From Hydractinia symbiolongicarpus (taxonomy: Eukaryota; Cnidaria; Hydrozoa; Anthoathecata; Hydractiniidae), in the NCBI RefSeq assembly GCF_029227915.1, contig NC_079889.1, positions 8,184,001 to 8,248,000 on the forward strand: a stretch of DNA of 64,000 bases, written 5' to 3'. Shown here one piece after another: positions 34,266-44,440 of this stretch (positions are counted from its first letter, which is position 1; each line of letters opens with the position of its first letter). The notes beneath the pieces were generated by a model. That model saw nothing but the letters and a program-made list of their open reading frames with translations. It was not told the DNA's origin and ran no database searches. Both the position numbers and the translations under genes were made by a program.

Positions 34266-34289
34266 TTTGTTGTGTGACATACAAATAAG

Positions 34290-35351
34290 CTAACTTCTGG
34301 AAAAGAAAAGTATGTATGACGAAGAATTATTCAAGTGGAATGTGTCTACTTGAGAAATACAGCGATCGTTGCATTTGAACCAGGTGTTTTGTTGGTCCTT
34401 AATGAAGGCCCAGTAATGACCTGCTTTTAATGTACCTGAGTGGTTAGTGGTAGCAACCAAGTTATACTTGTTGTTGAAAGACACATCGTCAGTTGGGTGA
34501 GATGCTACCTTTAAGACATGATGTTTTTTAGGCAAGCAATTGACTAACTTGTTGTCTTTAAAAGAAGACCCATTTACTGATGTGTATCTTAACAATTGTA
34601 CAACAAGGAAGTCGCCGCAATTAGAAAACTGAATTTCAATTGTGGCCTCTTGATGCGATGAACAGTGGGGGCAGAACCACTTGCTGTCACCTAGAAGTTC
34701 TTGAGGTTGTAAAAATTTGTTAAAAGAGTCTGCTATTGACTTACACGTTGGTAAAATTAAAATTGAATCCTTTTGTTCCCTGGAAGTGGAGAAACAACAG
34801 GAGTTACATGACGTTGTTGTGGTCACAGTTACAGACAGTAGATTGTCAACCAAAGGGGAAGATCCAATAATTTCGTCAAAAACAACTTGAAGGATCTCGT
34901 GCACATCTTGTTGGTGATTGTGATAAAACGCGTTATTGTTAAGAGCATGCATTCTGTTTTGCAGTGCTCGTAAGAAATTGGAAGGATCAATTGGTGGACG
35001 AGAACGATTCAGTAGTGACATATTTAGGACTATAGACTTTACTAGAGATGACAAAGAGGACTCTGATGGTAATTGAGACCAAAGTCTTGAAAGAACCGTT
35101 AATGCTTGCAAAATGGAGTTTGCGTAGCATGTGTTTCCCTTGTTTATCAAACCAGCGTGAACGATGCTCACCTTTTGTTTAAGTTCCTGGCTAAGGTTAT
35201 GGTGTTCCGTGAGTTTTGGCATGTCAGAGATGGCTGAAGATGGACTTTTAATGGATTTGGTAACAGACGAGGATTTTTGATGAGGTATACTATCCTTTTG
35301 TCGTGGCAATGTTGGCGGACTGCAGTGCGTAAGATCTTGTGACCAATGTGG
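34290..35351 (-). CDS. Ubiquitin-specific protease (USP, C19) domain downstream of an RLE domain
   Basis: The stop is at 34290. The first ATG in frame is at 35222, but the frame is open further up to a TGA at 35352-35354 that ends the RLE reading frame in the same phase. Numbering from the residue encoded at 35309, the Cys box is GLINKGNTCYANSILQAL (catalytic Cys61). A QQDVHE motif follows near 129-134, zinc-finger pairs CNSC and CPHC lie in the fingers region, and the His box has GHYWAFIKD (His298) and KCND (Asp315). All three catalytic positions are present in about 340 residues, so a compact active deubiquitinase is plausible. USPs cut ubiquitin from substrates. Phase continuity suggests the domain belongs to the retroelement upstream. 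If the TGA is real, expression would need the internal ATG or readthrough. Confidence 0.8.
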   Translation of the reverse strand, partial: PHWSQDLTHCSPPTLPRQKDSIPHQKSSSVTKSIKSPSSAISDMPKLTEHHNLSQELKQKVSIVHAGLINKGNTCYANSILQALTVLSRLWSQLPSESSLSSLVKSIVLNMSLLNRSRPPIDPSNFLRALQNRMHALNNNAFYHNHQQDVHEILQVVFDEIIGSSPLVDNLLSVTVTTTTSCNSCCFSTSREQKDSILILPTCKSIADSFNKFLQPQELLGDSKWFCPHCSSHQEATIEIQFSNCGDFLVVQLLRYTSVNGSSFKDNKLVNCLPKKHHVLKVASHPTDDVSFNNKYNLVATTNHSGTLKAGHYWAFIKDQQNTWFKCNDRCISQVDTFHLNNSSSYILFFSRS

Positions 35352-36547
35352 TCAGTCTCGTGCAATCCAAATGCAAAAGGATGCTTTCATGCTTATATCG
35401 CCAAGCTTGCGGGCGGTTAAAGACGCAGATTTGCTAGCGAAACCGAGGCTTTTTAGACAGCAAGTTAGAGACCTTGAAGAGTAGCCCCTAGCACCCACTT
35501 CTACTGCAAAAAGATGCGGAAACCACCCGTTGCTACGTATTACCTCGACCAAAGGGAAGTATTTGGAAAGCTTGGTGGAATGCCAGGATCCCATGTTTTC
35601 CTCCCAAGGACAAGTAAGTTCAATAATGATGATGCGCTTAGAACAATTTGAGTATATTACAATGTCTGGCCTGAGGGATGTGATTGCAATATGGCCAGGA
35701 AACACAAATCCTTCATTCAGATCTGCTAACATCACCCAGTCACTAGCATGGTGAAATAGACCAGTTGGTTTTGATCTTTTAGCAGAGGAATAGCTACCTG
35801 CTTTTACAAATGACACTTTAAGGTGCTTTTTCGTTTCCGGGACAACTTCAGATGAAAAACGCTCTAGACTTAACAGGAGCCCGCGAAGCACAGCATCGTG
35901 TCGGAAAGTGAACCTTCCTTGTGATAGAGCAACCTTGCAAGCGCCTAAAACATGCGCTGTTGTACATACTTGTTTGGAACATAAGGCACAAGCAGATTCA
36001 GTACAAACGTTCCAGCGCTTTAAATTGCTAGGTGAGGGAAGAACATCGTAAGTAGAAGCAAGACAGAAGGAAAGCAAGTGCGGGGACATGGCAAAAATGG
36101 ACTTCCAAGATAGATCGTTTTTTGTGTAATTTTCCCATCTCGTCCACTGACCCTGCACTTGCAACTGCAATGCTCTACCCATGTTGCCTTCCTCATCGAC
36201 ATCTTTAGCTGTGTTCGATATTAATTTACGATACGCATAGCACTGTTTTGAATACGGAATTTTGAAAGATTTGTTGATCCCTAGGCCTGCTTTGCCATAC
36301 TGGGGAGTTCCCACGACTGACTTTATTTTCACCTCTGCCTCTGCTGTTCTTACTGCGTTGTCCACTTTCCACATGCCAACTTTCAAAGTAGGTGCACTGT
36401 TAGACACAAGAGGATCTTTGGAATCGCGTAAAAGTAAATTACCACTTATTTTAGAGCATGTAAGCAATGACGTCAAGCTCTTAATTGGCATTGGACAAGG
36501 CGAGCAGGAGCTACTTTTATGACACATTTTTACCAGGTATATGAACT
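35352..36547 (-). pseudogene. R2-type retrotransposon C-terminus: zinc knuckle and restriction-like endonuclease (RLE)
   Basis: The frame is open from the hAT-like end at 36548 down to TGA 35352; the first ATG is at 36527. Near the middle (about 36010-35930) lies CALCSKQVCTTAHVLGACK, a CxxC...HxxxxC knuckle, followed by QGRFTFRHDAVLRGL. Further on are RPDIVIY and IIIELTCPWEE (about 35670-35600), the RPD...E motif of the PD-(D/E)xK endonuclease used by R2-like elements. No reverse transcriptase exists upstream: the next sequence is the hAT-like end, so this copy is 5'-truncated or was cut by that element. The same frame continues past one TGA into a USP protease. Assignment to a particular RLE clade (NeSL, Hero, R2) is not possible here. 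Confidence 0.75.
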
Positions 36548-37064
36548 CAGGGGCGGATCCAAACCCCGTCAAATGGGTCAAAGGACGGGGTTTAAAAATA
36601 ACAAGTATAGTTTATCTAATTTTCAAATATTTAGTACTAACCAGTAATATTTGGGGCGTGTAATAATGTATTCATTTGAGCGCTCATCAATATAAAAATT
36701 AATAATATTGCCGCCGCTGCTGCTGCCGTGTGTATGGTCGCGCGGTGGTGGCGGTGGCGCGCGTGATGGCATCAGCTTCATTTTCGTTGCGAAGACAGGG
36801 CGCAAAGATGGCTAGACCTAATCTTTAATGGTGGGTAGAAAAATATAGACTTTGTTCTGCAGGTTTTTGACGGAGCAATGAGGTTATTCTTAACTCTTAT
36901 TGGTCTAGACTGCCGGGTTCGCAGGAGAAGAACACCGGCAGGATTTGATTGGTCATTACAGAAGTTTTCTTAAGTTGTGATTGGCTAAAAATCAATACCC
37001 TGCAAAAGCCAAAATGCTCACGCTAGTCTTCATCTTCATATCTTCCTCAACATCATTGCTCAAC

Positions 37065-37403
37065 ATGGCGTTTAGTTCAGTGAGAGATGTTTTGAAATTA
37101 TTTCAAGACGAAGATTTGCAGAAATTGATTGAAATATTTAATATTTATTCTGGGAAATGGATAAATTCAAATAAAAATGTGTTTTTAAACACAGAACAGC
37201 TTTATGCTGTACTTTCTTGTGGAGAAATTGGTGTGAATGAAGATGCTTTGAAATATCTTTCTGCATCAGTTTCTTTCAAGAATTGTGTTGCATTGAGGTA
37301 AGATTTTATTTTCTGTAGTTTCCATTTCTGATTATTGCTGACCATTTGTTACCATAGTAATTAAGTGTACATCACTATGTCATCACCATGAACTACTTAT
37401 GGC

Positions 37404-37448
<45 letters not shown>

Positions 37449-38949
37449 GTGCATATTTTACATGGCTAGCCTCACAAATATCGAGGGATATACCCTGTCT
37501 ATTATGGCTTAGATGGAGAGTCCTAGAGTATTTAATGCTCATTTTGAGCGACGCAGACCCAATTAGGGCCCGCGCTCTATTAGACAACTCCCGGCAACAT
37601 CCAACGGCCCACACAGTGTGCCATCTTCCCAATTTCCTTCACATGGCTTTGGTTAACCCGGGGCTATGGTAACATTCACTCGCCCATGTTGAATCGCCGT
37701 CAAGAGGAATCGAACCCCGGTCTCCCGCACAGAGTACGAGAGCTATAACCACTAATCTACGGCGCCATATAATAAGCTAGCTAGCTACATGTATTCGTGG
37801 TTTTTGTTTTGATTATTACTCTTGGAGAGCTAGCAACCGTATCTATGGTAGCTGGTGGGCATGTGTGTGTGGAATTAATAATGGTTTTGATTCTTCTCAA
37901 AATGTTAAAACTTAGTGTCTTTGCTCTGAGGAGTGAATTCTCTTTAATTTCTCTAAGAAATATTTATTTATTTTTCACTGTTTAGGTCCGAATCATCTGG
38001 AAATTGCTTGTTTAGCTCCATATCCTTATGTCTGGTAGGTGATAACAGTTTGACGCAACAGTTAAGGCTACTTGCTTGCATTGAACTTTTTGTCAATTCT
38101 GAGTATTATAGTTCTCACCCCAATTTATTTGTTGACAAATATCCATCTTCATCAAATATTTTAGCAATGTCAGTATCTCATGCTGCTGTTGATACTAATT
38201 TTAAGGCTGCTGAACTTGTCAAAGCTGAGGCTTCTTTATGTTTGAAAAACATGAACCAGTGGTCTGGTTTTCTCTTTGTTTTGTCATTGTCTTCTATAAT
38301 TCGCAGAAATATTATGTGTTATTATCCTGATTGTGGTCCTCTCAAATACAAAGAAATATTCAATAAAAAGGTTTTTCCACGTGTGCCAAAGGTTGATGAA
38401 ACTTGCTTCCATATTTTTTTTTGTTATGAAGGTTATCTCATTTCAGATCTTACTTTTAAACATAATCACTATGTGCCACTTTTATTTACTTCTAAGGAAT
38501 TAATTTATAAGCCTCTATTTAAGAAGAAATGTATGTCTACCAATGTTTCTGGATTCTTTCAAAAGAAAATTGATTTTAAACCTGTCACCAAGAATAAGCT
38601 TATTTTACCAAAGTTATCTCTTCCTCAGCAATTGGTTACATCAAGTCAGGATCCCCAAGCAATAATAAAAGGTACTAATAAAACCCCTTCAAGCAACATT
38701 TCAAACCTTCTACTTCTTCTGTATCTAATGTTTTTAGTAATCTTTTACAAAATAGTACTAGCCATGAACCTATTTTTTTTCCAAACAATAATAAAATCAG
38801 TCATAACATCAAAAATAGTTGATTCCCTTCCACAAAATGTTGATGTAACTGATGTTTTATTTGATATAGATGATATTATTTTAATTGTTATGTATATTTG
38901 TTGCAAAGGTTGGTATTATATTATACTATTGGTATTCTTAAAAAATTAA
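37065..38949 (+). CDS. OTU/vertnin-like protein, two exons
   Basis: Exon 1 is 37065-37297 and exon 2 is 37986-38949. The GTAAG donor and TTTAG acceptor join in phase as ..CVALRSESSGNCLFSSISLCLVG. The GNCLFSSIS segment matches the catalytic-Cys motif of OTU-like cysteine proteases (dGNCLFrSis). The following LTQQLRLLACIELFVNSEYY and WSGFLFVLSLSSIIRRNIMCYYPD resemble vertnin-type OTU-like proteins common beside transposons in cnidarians. An OTU catalytic His is not obvious in the C-terminal part, which becomes hydrophobic and low-complexity after about 38690 and may be frameshifted. The ATG at 37065 (CAACATGG) is preferred over 36981. An inverted CCAAT box (TGATTGGTC, 36949) precedes it. Enzymatic activity is uncertain. 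Confidence 0.6.
37402..37767 (-). mobile_element. tRNA-derived SINE with (ATCT)n tail in the OTU-like gene's intron
   Basis: Reading the minus strand from 37767, a tRNA-like head GGCGCCGTAGATTAGTGG (A box) leads to GGTTCGATTCC (B box, plus-strand complement at 37706-37716). Then come a ~250-base body and a (ATCT)n tail at 37402-37448. Six of seven acceptor positions pair (GCGCCGT/ACGGCG), but the anticodon arm is irregular. This is the structure of a SINE transcribed by RNA polymerase III. It sits antisense inside the intron 37298-37985. Confidence 0.7.
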
Positions 38950-39034
38950 TTTAATAGAAAATATGTTTATCAAAATTATTAAAACACTTATATTAATACT
39001 ACTTTATCACTTTGATTGTTAACATATTATGTGT

Positions 39035-39280
39035 TCCATTTCCATTTTTTTAGTCCATAGTTCATTTTCATTTAATTGACAACTGTCAAGAAATAGTAGA
39101 ACATAGTTGCAGGGACTATGGGGTAACTCAGTTGTCATTTTATCCTGCATTCATTTTAATTTATATAAAACCATTTCATTCCAATATTCATTATCATTTA
39201 ATTGACAACTGTCGAGAAATAGTAGAACATAGTTGCAGTTGTCAAGTTATCCTGTATTTTTTAAATATAAATATGCCAAT
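39035..39280 (+). repeat. Two ~126-bp direct repeats upstream of the ribozyme
   Basis: A 44-base core, catttaattgacaactgtc-agaaatagtagaacatagttgcag, occurs at 39069-39112 and 39195-39238 with one mismatch. Weaker matches lie on either side (ccattt...ttcatt before, agttgtca..ttatcctg.att after). The gacaactgtc part is itself palindromic. Confidence 0.75.
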
Positions 39281-39353
39281 GACAGCTAAATTTTTCTCTA
39301 TTTTTTCCTCATCATTGTATCTTGTTATCTTATTCTTTACTTCTTTTTTATTT

Positions 39354-39427
39354 GGCTGTCCATGTCTGGATGACATTTTTTGTTATCCTAGGCATGCTGA
39401 TGAGCTCTGATATTGAGCGAAACGGCC
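39354..39427 (+). ncRNA. Type III hammerhead self-cleaving ribozyme
   Basis: All core positions are present. The strand GGCUGUC (39354-39360) ends with the GUC cleavage triplet. Stem I is CAUGUCUGG (39361-39369) paired with CCUAGGCAUG (39387-39396), 9 bp with one bulged U, closed by a 17-base loop. Next come CUGAUGA (39397-39403), stem II GCUC/GAGC with loop UGAUAUU, and GAAA (39419-39422). Stem III is then ACGGCC paired with GGCUGU, six pairs including A15.1-U16.1 and one G-U. Stem III is the open one, so this is a type III hammerhead, cutting after C39360. Most animal hammerheads known from repeats and Penelope elements are type I. Whether it is transcribed cannot be seen. Confidence 0.85.
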
Positions 39428-39814
39428 TATTAACATCTATAAATTATATGAGATAATCTTGTTTCTTTAGTTCATAGGCTTCATATATAACAATAGAAAC
39501 TCAGCAAGAAAGACAAGCAACCAAACAACATTGTTGAAAAGATGACACGGTAACGATTTTCGTTTTATGCTGTATGAATGACAAATAGCCTTTTTATTTT
39601 CCAAGTAATTTAGATGCGGGAATGTTGTTTTCAGACAATCTAGGATCCACCAATGTTTAAAAATTTTCTTGTCCCTCAGGCCCAGCCATGGTGGGCCTTC
39701 GCGTGTCACGAATATAAGTACATTTTATGACGGGGTACATCAGAAATCCTAGATCCGCTCCTGGGACTGCATGAAAATGACAGTTCTTTATGATAGATTG
39801 AAAATGGCCTAAAA

Positions 39815-41430
39815 CGTTTGTGCCTGGGCGGCCTCGTTTGCGTGCTATTCGACATCGCTTTCACGGTCAAAGCCTTATAAAATTTTCAATGCTGGCAGGA
39901 CAAAATATTTTTTGTCGAAATTTTGAAATATTTGTATGCCAAGTTGTTTTTTATAAAAAAAGGATTTATTTCATGTAAAAAACACATCTTCGTTTGGCCT
40001 CTCTTTCGTGGAAATTCGAAAATATTGTATTTCGTACTCTACAGCACCCACAGTGTAAAATTTTTTTATAATTTATATTGCATAATAAGTACGGCGTTGT
40101 ATTGGTCTTATAAATTATGTCCTTTTATAATAAGAAAGTTGGTATTGGATTAGCCTCGTTTCCGTTTTATTGACTTTTTAAATTTACAGTCAAACTCTCA
40201 TATTTTGCAAACGCCTGACTGTGTGAAAAAAAATTCTTATTCATGCAAATAATTACTGAGGTACATTTATGCTTTTATAAGGATGATTTTTGAATAAAAA
40301 TGTTGGTACTGACGTTCTCATGATATTTCACTTTAAAGTTTTAGCTCACAGTCAAACCTTTATAGAGTACCAAATTTCGGCCACACCGAAAATTTTTTTT
40401 TGACGTGTTGCTTTAAACCTGATATAAGGAAACCTTTATGGTCGCATACGGATCATTTGCTAATAAAAATGTTGGTATTGAGTCGGCCTCGTTCCCATGA
40501 TATTTGACTTTAAAGTTTTAGCTCACAGTGAAACCTTCATAGAGTACAAAATTTAGCCCACACCGAAAAAATTTTTTTGACGCGTTGCTTTAAACCTGAT
40601 ATAGCGATACCTTTATGGTCGCCTACGGATGATTTGCTAATAAAAATGTTGGTATTGAGTCGGCCTCGTTCTCATGATATTTGACTTAAGTTTTAGCTCA
40701 CAGTGAAACCTTCATAGAGCACAAAATTTCGCCCACACCGAAAATTTTTTTTGACGCGTTGCTTTAAACCTGATATAGCGATACCTTTATGGTCGCATAC
40801 GGATCATTTGCTAATAAAAATGTTGCTATTGAGTCGCCCTCGTTCTCATGATATTTGACTTTGAAGTATTAGGTCACAGTCAAACCTTCATAGAGTACCA
40901 AATTTTGGCCACACCGAAATTTTTTTTTTAACGCGTTGCTTTAAACCTGATGTAGGGATACCTGTATGGTCGCATACGGATCATTTGCTACTAAAAATCT
41001 TGGTATTGAATCGGCCTCGTTCTCATGATATTTCACATTTAAGTTTTACCTCACAGTCAAACTTTCATAGAGCACAAAATTTCGCCAACACCGAATTTTT
41101 TTTTTTAACGCGTTGCTTTAAACCTGATGTGGGGATACCTTTATGGTCGCATACGGATCATTTGCTACTAAAAATCTTGGTATTGAATCGGCCTCGTTCT
41201 CATGATATTTCACTTTGAAATTTTCTCTCACAGTCAAACCTTCATAGAACACGCCATTCGGTCCACAATAAAAATTTTTTTTGGGTGCGTTAGTTCAAAC
41301 TAATTACTAAACTACATGGATACACTTACGGAGATAATTTGTTAATAAGGAAGTTGGTACTGAATCGGCCTCGTTCTCGTGGTATCCGAGTTTGAAGTTT
41401 TAGCTCACAGTCAAACCTTCATACAGTAAC
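39815..41430 (+). repeat. ~177-bp tandem satellite array, about 7-9 units
   Basis: The motif tcggcctcgttctcatgatatt recurs at about 40486, 40663, 40838, 41013, 41191 and 41368, a spacing of 174-178 bases. Each unit also has a cacagt-aaacctt(c/t)atagag block, an A/T-rich cccacaccgaaaattttttt block and gcgttgctttaaacctgat. Units before 40310 and after 41230 are more diverged, as expected at array edges, and weak traces reach 39815. No coding. Confidence 0.85.
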
Positions 41431-41468
41431 ATTTCATATTTACCGAGCCAGAGTGGGTAAAGAAGAAT

Positions 41469-41735
41469 ATGTTGCAATGCCTTCCGGAGTACGCTGAGTT
41501 CTACGCCAAGCCAACGCAGGCATCTTATATGGATGCCTTATGCTTACAATTTGCAAATTGTAAGCTGGTAGAGCCAGCAAAGACGCGAGAAAATTACCCG
41601 GACCTGGAAGAATTATTTCTACAATCATTCTACAATGATGAGGATGATGAGGTTTTTCGTTTAGCACAAACTCCTAAACGTAAGCATGAGGATGATAAAA
41701 ACCCCAAAAAGTCGAAGAAGAAGAAGAAGGTATAA
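41469..41735 (+). CDS. Small lysine-rich hypothetical protein or terminal exon
   Basis: Eighty-eight codons from ATG. The protein ends in an acidic patch (NDEDDEVF) followed by a strongly basic tail (TPKRKHEDDKNPKKSKKKKKV) that would serve as a nuclear localisation signal. The N-terminal part (YAKPTQASYMDALCLQFANC) matches no family I know. It directly abuts the satellite array and is followed at 130 bases by a hairpin containing AATAAA. It may be the last exon of a mobile-element gene. Confidence 0.35.
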   Translation: MLQCLPEYAEFYAKPTQASYMDALCLQFANCKLVEPAKTRENYPDLEELFLQSFYNDEDDEVFRLAQTPKRKHEDDKNPKKSKKKKKV

Positions 41736-41863
41736 AAAAGGACATTGTTCTTAGTTTATATTTTAGTTTTGTTTTTACTGATATATGCTTTACTTCATTG
41801 TATATTTTTAAAAATATATATATATATCAACGTCATTAAAATTCGCGTTTTGCTTTACACTTT

Positions 41864-41905
41864 TCTCAATAAACAGTAGCGAGAAATCGCTACTGTTTAT
41901 TGAGA
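41864..41905. repeat. Perfect 19-bp hairpin with GAAA tetraloop
   Basis: TCTCAATAAACAGTAGCGA (41864-41882), loop GAAA, and the exact reverse complement (41887-41905). Each arm contains AATAAA on one strand, so poly(A) signals are offered in both directions. The stem is flanked by further short gagatctct symmetry. Confidence 0.9.
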
Positions 41906-42489
41906 TCTCTGTCGTGTAGGTAGCAATTACAGGGTGGCTTGTTTCAGAAGGTGACTACGTCAACATCAGTGGTCACCATAAGTGACATTTTTTATAAAGG
42001 TAGCGCTTCGCGCACAGTCACTGCGTCGACACCAGTGGTGTCCCTGTCAAGGGAGGGGCGGGTCTGGCGGGGTTCTGTGACAGGGGTACCACTAGGTCAC
42101 ACGTCGCCCTGGGTGGGGCCGAAACTCCAATGACGGTAGAAATCAACTGATGATCTCATTATTCAATAAGTTTTTTAAAAAGAACCAAACACAAATTGCC
42201 AATTCTTGCATTTGGAATATCACGTGACCATTACCTAATTTCAATAGGGAAAATGCTACCATTATGGAAGAGGGAAAACAAAGTCGCTATTTTACTTATA
42301 AAAGCTGACGAGGAAGTTGATTGTAATATGCAGAATCGCTAGATAAAGAAGCTGCTGAACGATATAAGAAGAAGTTATATAAAATTGGTGTGTTTCTAGG
42401 AATTTTTTTGTCGATTTTAAAGAATTACTACAAAGATATTATGGCTGTTAGTTAGCGCAACTGTAAACTAGTGGTCTTTATCTTTCATA

Positions 42490-44440
42490 TTTCAGACTTA
42501 ATCAGTGCCCATACAAGTTACCTGCTCATCAGTGGAGAACAAAATATTAAAGAGTGGCCACCTCTCCAATACCATGATCTTTATCACTACCTAATAAAAT
42601 CTCCACGTATGTACTTTTTACTATAGCTGGCAGCTATTACCTGACAATATATTTTTTACTTTATAAAGCTTAAACTAACTTTTTGTTATTTTTTTGGTCA
42701 ATTTTAGGTGTTTTCAGTACAGAGGCAATGAAGAACTACAAATCTTTGGAAGCTCATAAATTTTTTGTCTCTGGATGGGTACAGACATGATGAAAAAGGT
42801 TTACAATACAGCAAGCTGCACTGAAGTATCTTGTCTACAGGGACGGTGGATGTAAATAAAATTGGGATTAGGCTCCCAGAAGAAGGTGCTGAATACACTT
42901 TCTTGCTTATTACAAGCATGAGTACTGTCCAACTTGGACCTATAACTATTCACTGAGAAAATCTTAAAGAGAAAAAACAATCCTTCAATCACAAACAATA
43001 CGACACAAGACAGAGCTAACAACATAAACGGGCTAGTTACAGAACAAACACAAATGGAAAAAATGTATATGTCAAACATATATAATATAAAAAAGAATTA
43101 TATAAAACCCTCCTGTGCGCCAGAACTTGTGACTCTGGCTGTAGCTTTCCACATGTGTTACAGGGCCCCAACACTCAGCCTTACACAGGGGGTTGTCATG
43201 ACAGGACCAGCCTGTACATATTTTGACTAAGGACAGCAGGGTTGTCAAGCCTGAAGACCAAGTTAGTAAACTTGGATACTTCTTAGCTAAATGTGAAGTT
43301 AAGCCATCGTATAGAACGAATGACAAACCCCATCAACCTTGGGCTGCTCTGAATCAATCATTATCTGTGTTAGCTAACCATTGTCCATGCATGGCAGGGT
43401 GAGTCAAACTTATACTACAAATTTTGTCAATGGAGATTCTGATATCTCTTAATAATTATTTTTCGTTGAACTTTTAGGCTTGGGGAAACATGCTCACATG
43501 TAGCTGTAACACTTTATAAGATAGAAGCAGCCGTGCGTCTTGATCTAACAACTCAGACCCCAACTGGTGCCATGCCATTGGAATCAGAACTTTACAAAAG
43601 ATGTTAATCCTTCTCCAGTTGCTTCCATTCAAATGTATTCACCCAAATTCAAGATTATGAGATAAAAAACAGCAAGCTGTAGTGATTCGACTAGTCTAAT
43701 GACTCTTATTTTAAGTAGTAGAGGTTAAACCCTCTAAAGATGGTCTGTATATCGACAAAAAGAATTGGCACGAAATCCGACTGAATTGAAAAAAAAGACT
43801 TCCAAAATGCATTAAAAGATACTAATAAATATGCTATAGGTTTATTTATTATTCAGTGACTTTCAGGAGGCTTTCATTTAACAGGATAGTGATGTTGTCG
43901 ATGCTTGTAAACTACCATTGAATTGAATGAGCACTGTAAAAATGTATTTTCGTCATTGAATATAACAGTTGAAGAAATGGAATATGTCGAGCAGGTTACG
44001 AGAAATCAATCTGCCAGCATAATTTGGCACAAACAAAGAACAGGTCGAATCACCGGCTCGATAATTCACAAAGTTAGGTGCACCAGTTTGGATTGCCCAT
44101 CGAAATCCTTGATACTTAGCATTACCAATTCTGGTTATAATGTAATTAATACTTTGCCACTAATGTGGGGTAAAGAGAAGGAAAAGGAACCTTTAGCTGA
44201 CTATACAAACATATCTTGTGATGAGGATTACTTTTGTTCTTCGCTGTACCTTAACCCAATAGTTGTACATAACGAATTCGACTGTAAAGACATTGGTTTA
44301 GTTTTGAAAGCTACAGAGCACTTTTTTGAGTTTCCCCAGATGCTGTCATAAATTGATCATGGTGTGGCCTAGGAGTTGTAGAAATTAAATGCCCCTATTC
44401 ACTTCGCGAAACAGGATTCCAAAAGGAAATATGTAAATAA
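42490..44440 (+). pseudogene. Decayed ISL2EU-type SWIM-YqaJ gene
   Basis: Pieces in order match the intact protein at 54.7-56.6 kb. WPPLQYHDLYHYLIKSP (about 42550-42603) is followed by a donor-like site, then AMKNYKSLEAHKFFVSGWVQ (42727-42787, after a ttttag acceptor). The SWIM finger is split over an intron: ANHCPCMAG then LGETCSHVAVTLYKIEA (43375-43403 and 43477-43530). The nuclease part is at 43923-44350: SIIWHKQRTGRITGSIIHKV and LLWGKEKEKEPL. Beyond a stop lies a faint VVEIKCPYS-like piece. A copy of repeat family A is inserted at about 43110-43290. Multiple stops and lost motifs make it inactive. Confidence 0.7.
43110..43745 (+). repeat. Dispersed repeat family A, copy 4 (two blocks)
   Basis: Block two (gtgcgccagaacttgtgactctggctgtagctttccacatgtg...) is at about 43113-43290 and is near-identical to 33835-33960. 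Block one (aaaacagcaagctgtagtgatt ... tagaggttaaaccctctaaaga) is at 43665-43740. In copy 3 block one precedes block two, so here the order is reversed or two partial insertions are present. Confidence 0.6.

Larger units (their letters stand above)
36548..39762 (+). mobile_element. Candidate hAT-like element carrying an OTU/vertnin-like gene and a ribozyme
   Basis: The left edge is CAGGGGCGGATCC (36548-36560). The right edge, 39742-39762, is the reverse complement of CAGGAGCGGATCTAGGATTT, matching the terminus found at 21279. Both edges also have ccccgtca about 20-30 bases inside. Flanking 8-mers do not match, so no target duplication supports the pair; the two edges may come from two insertions. 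Inside are a spliced OTU-like gene, a SINE in its intron, a direct repeat and a hammerhead ribozyme. There is no hAT transposase. Confidence 0.4.

Noticed and set aside
37402-37448. GATA/ATCT microsatellite as an independent repeat
   Set aside because: It is the 3' tail of the minus-strand SINE.
36540-39770. 8-bp target duplication for the hAT-like pair
   Set aside because: The flanking octamers (tatgaact and ggactgca) do not match.
42144-42175. CTGATGA at 42148 as a hammerhead core
   Set aside because: No GAAA with a pairing stem II follows.
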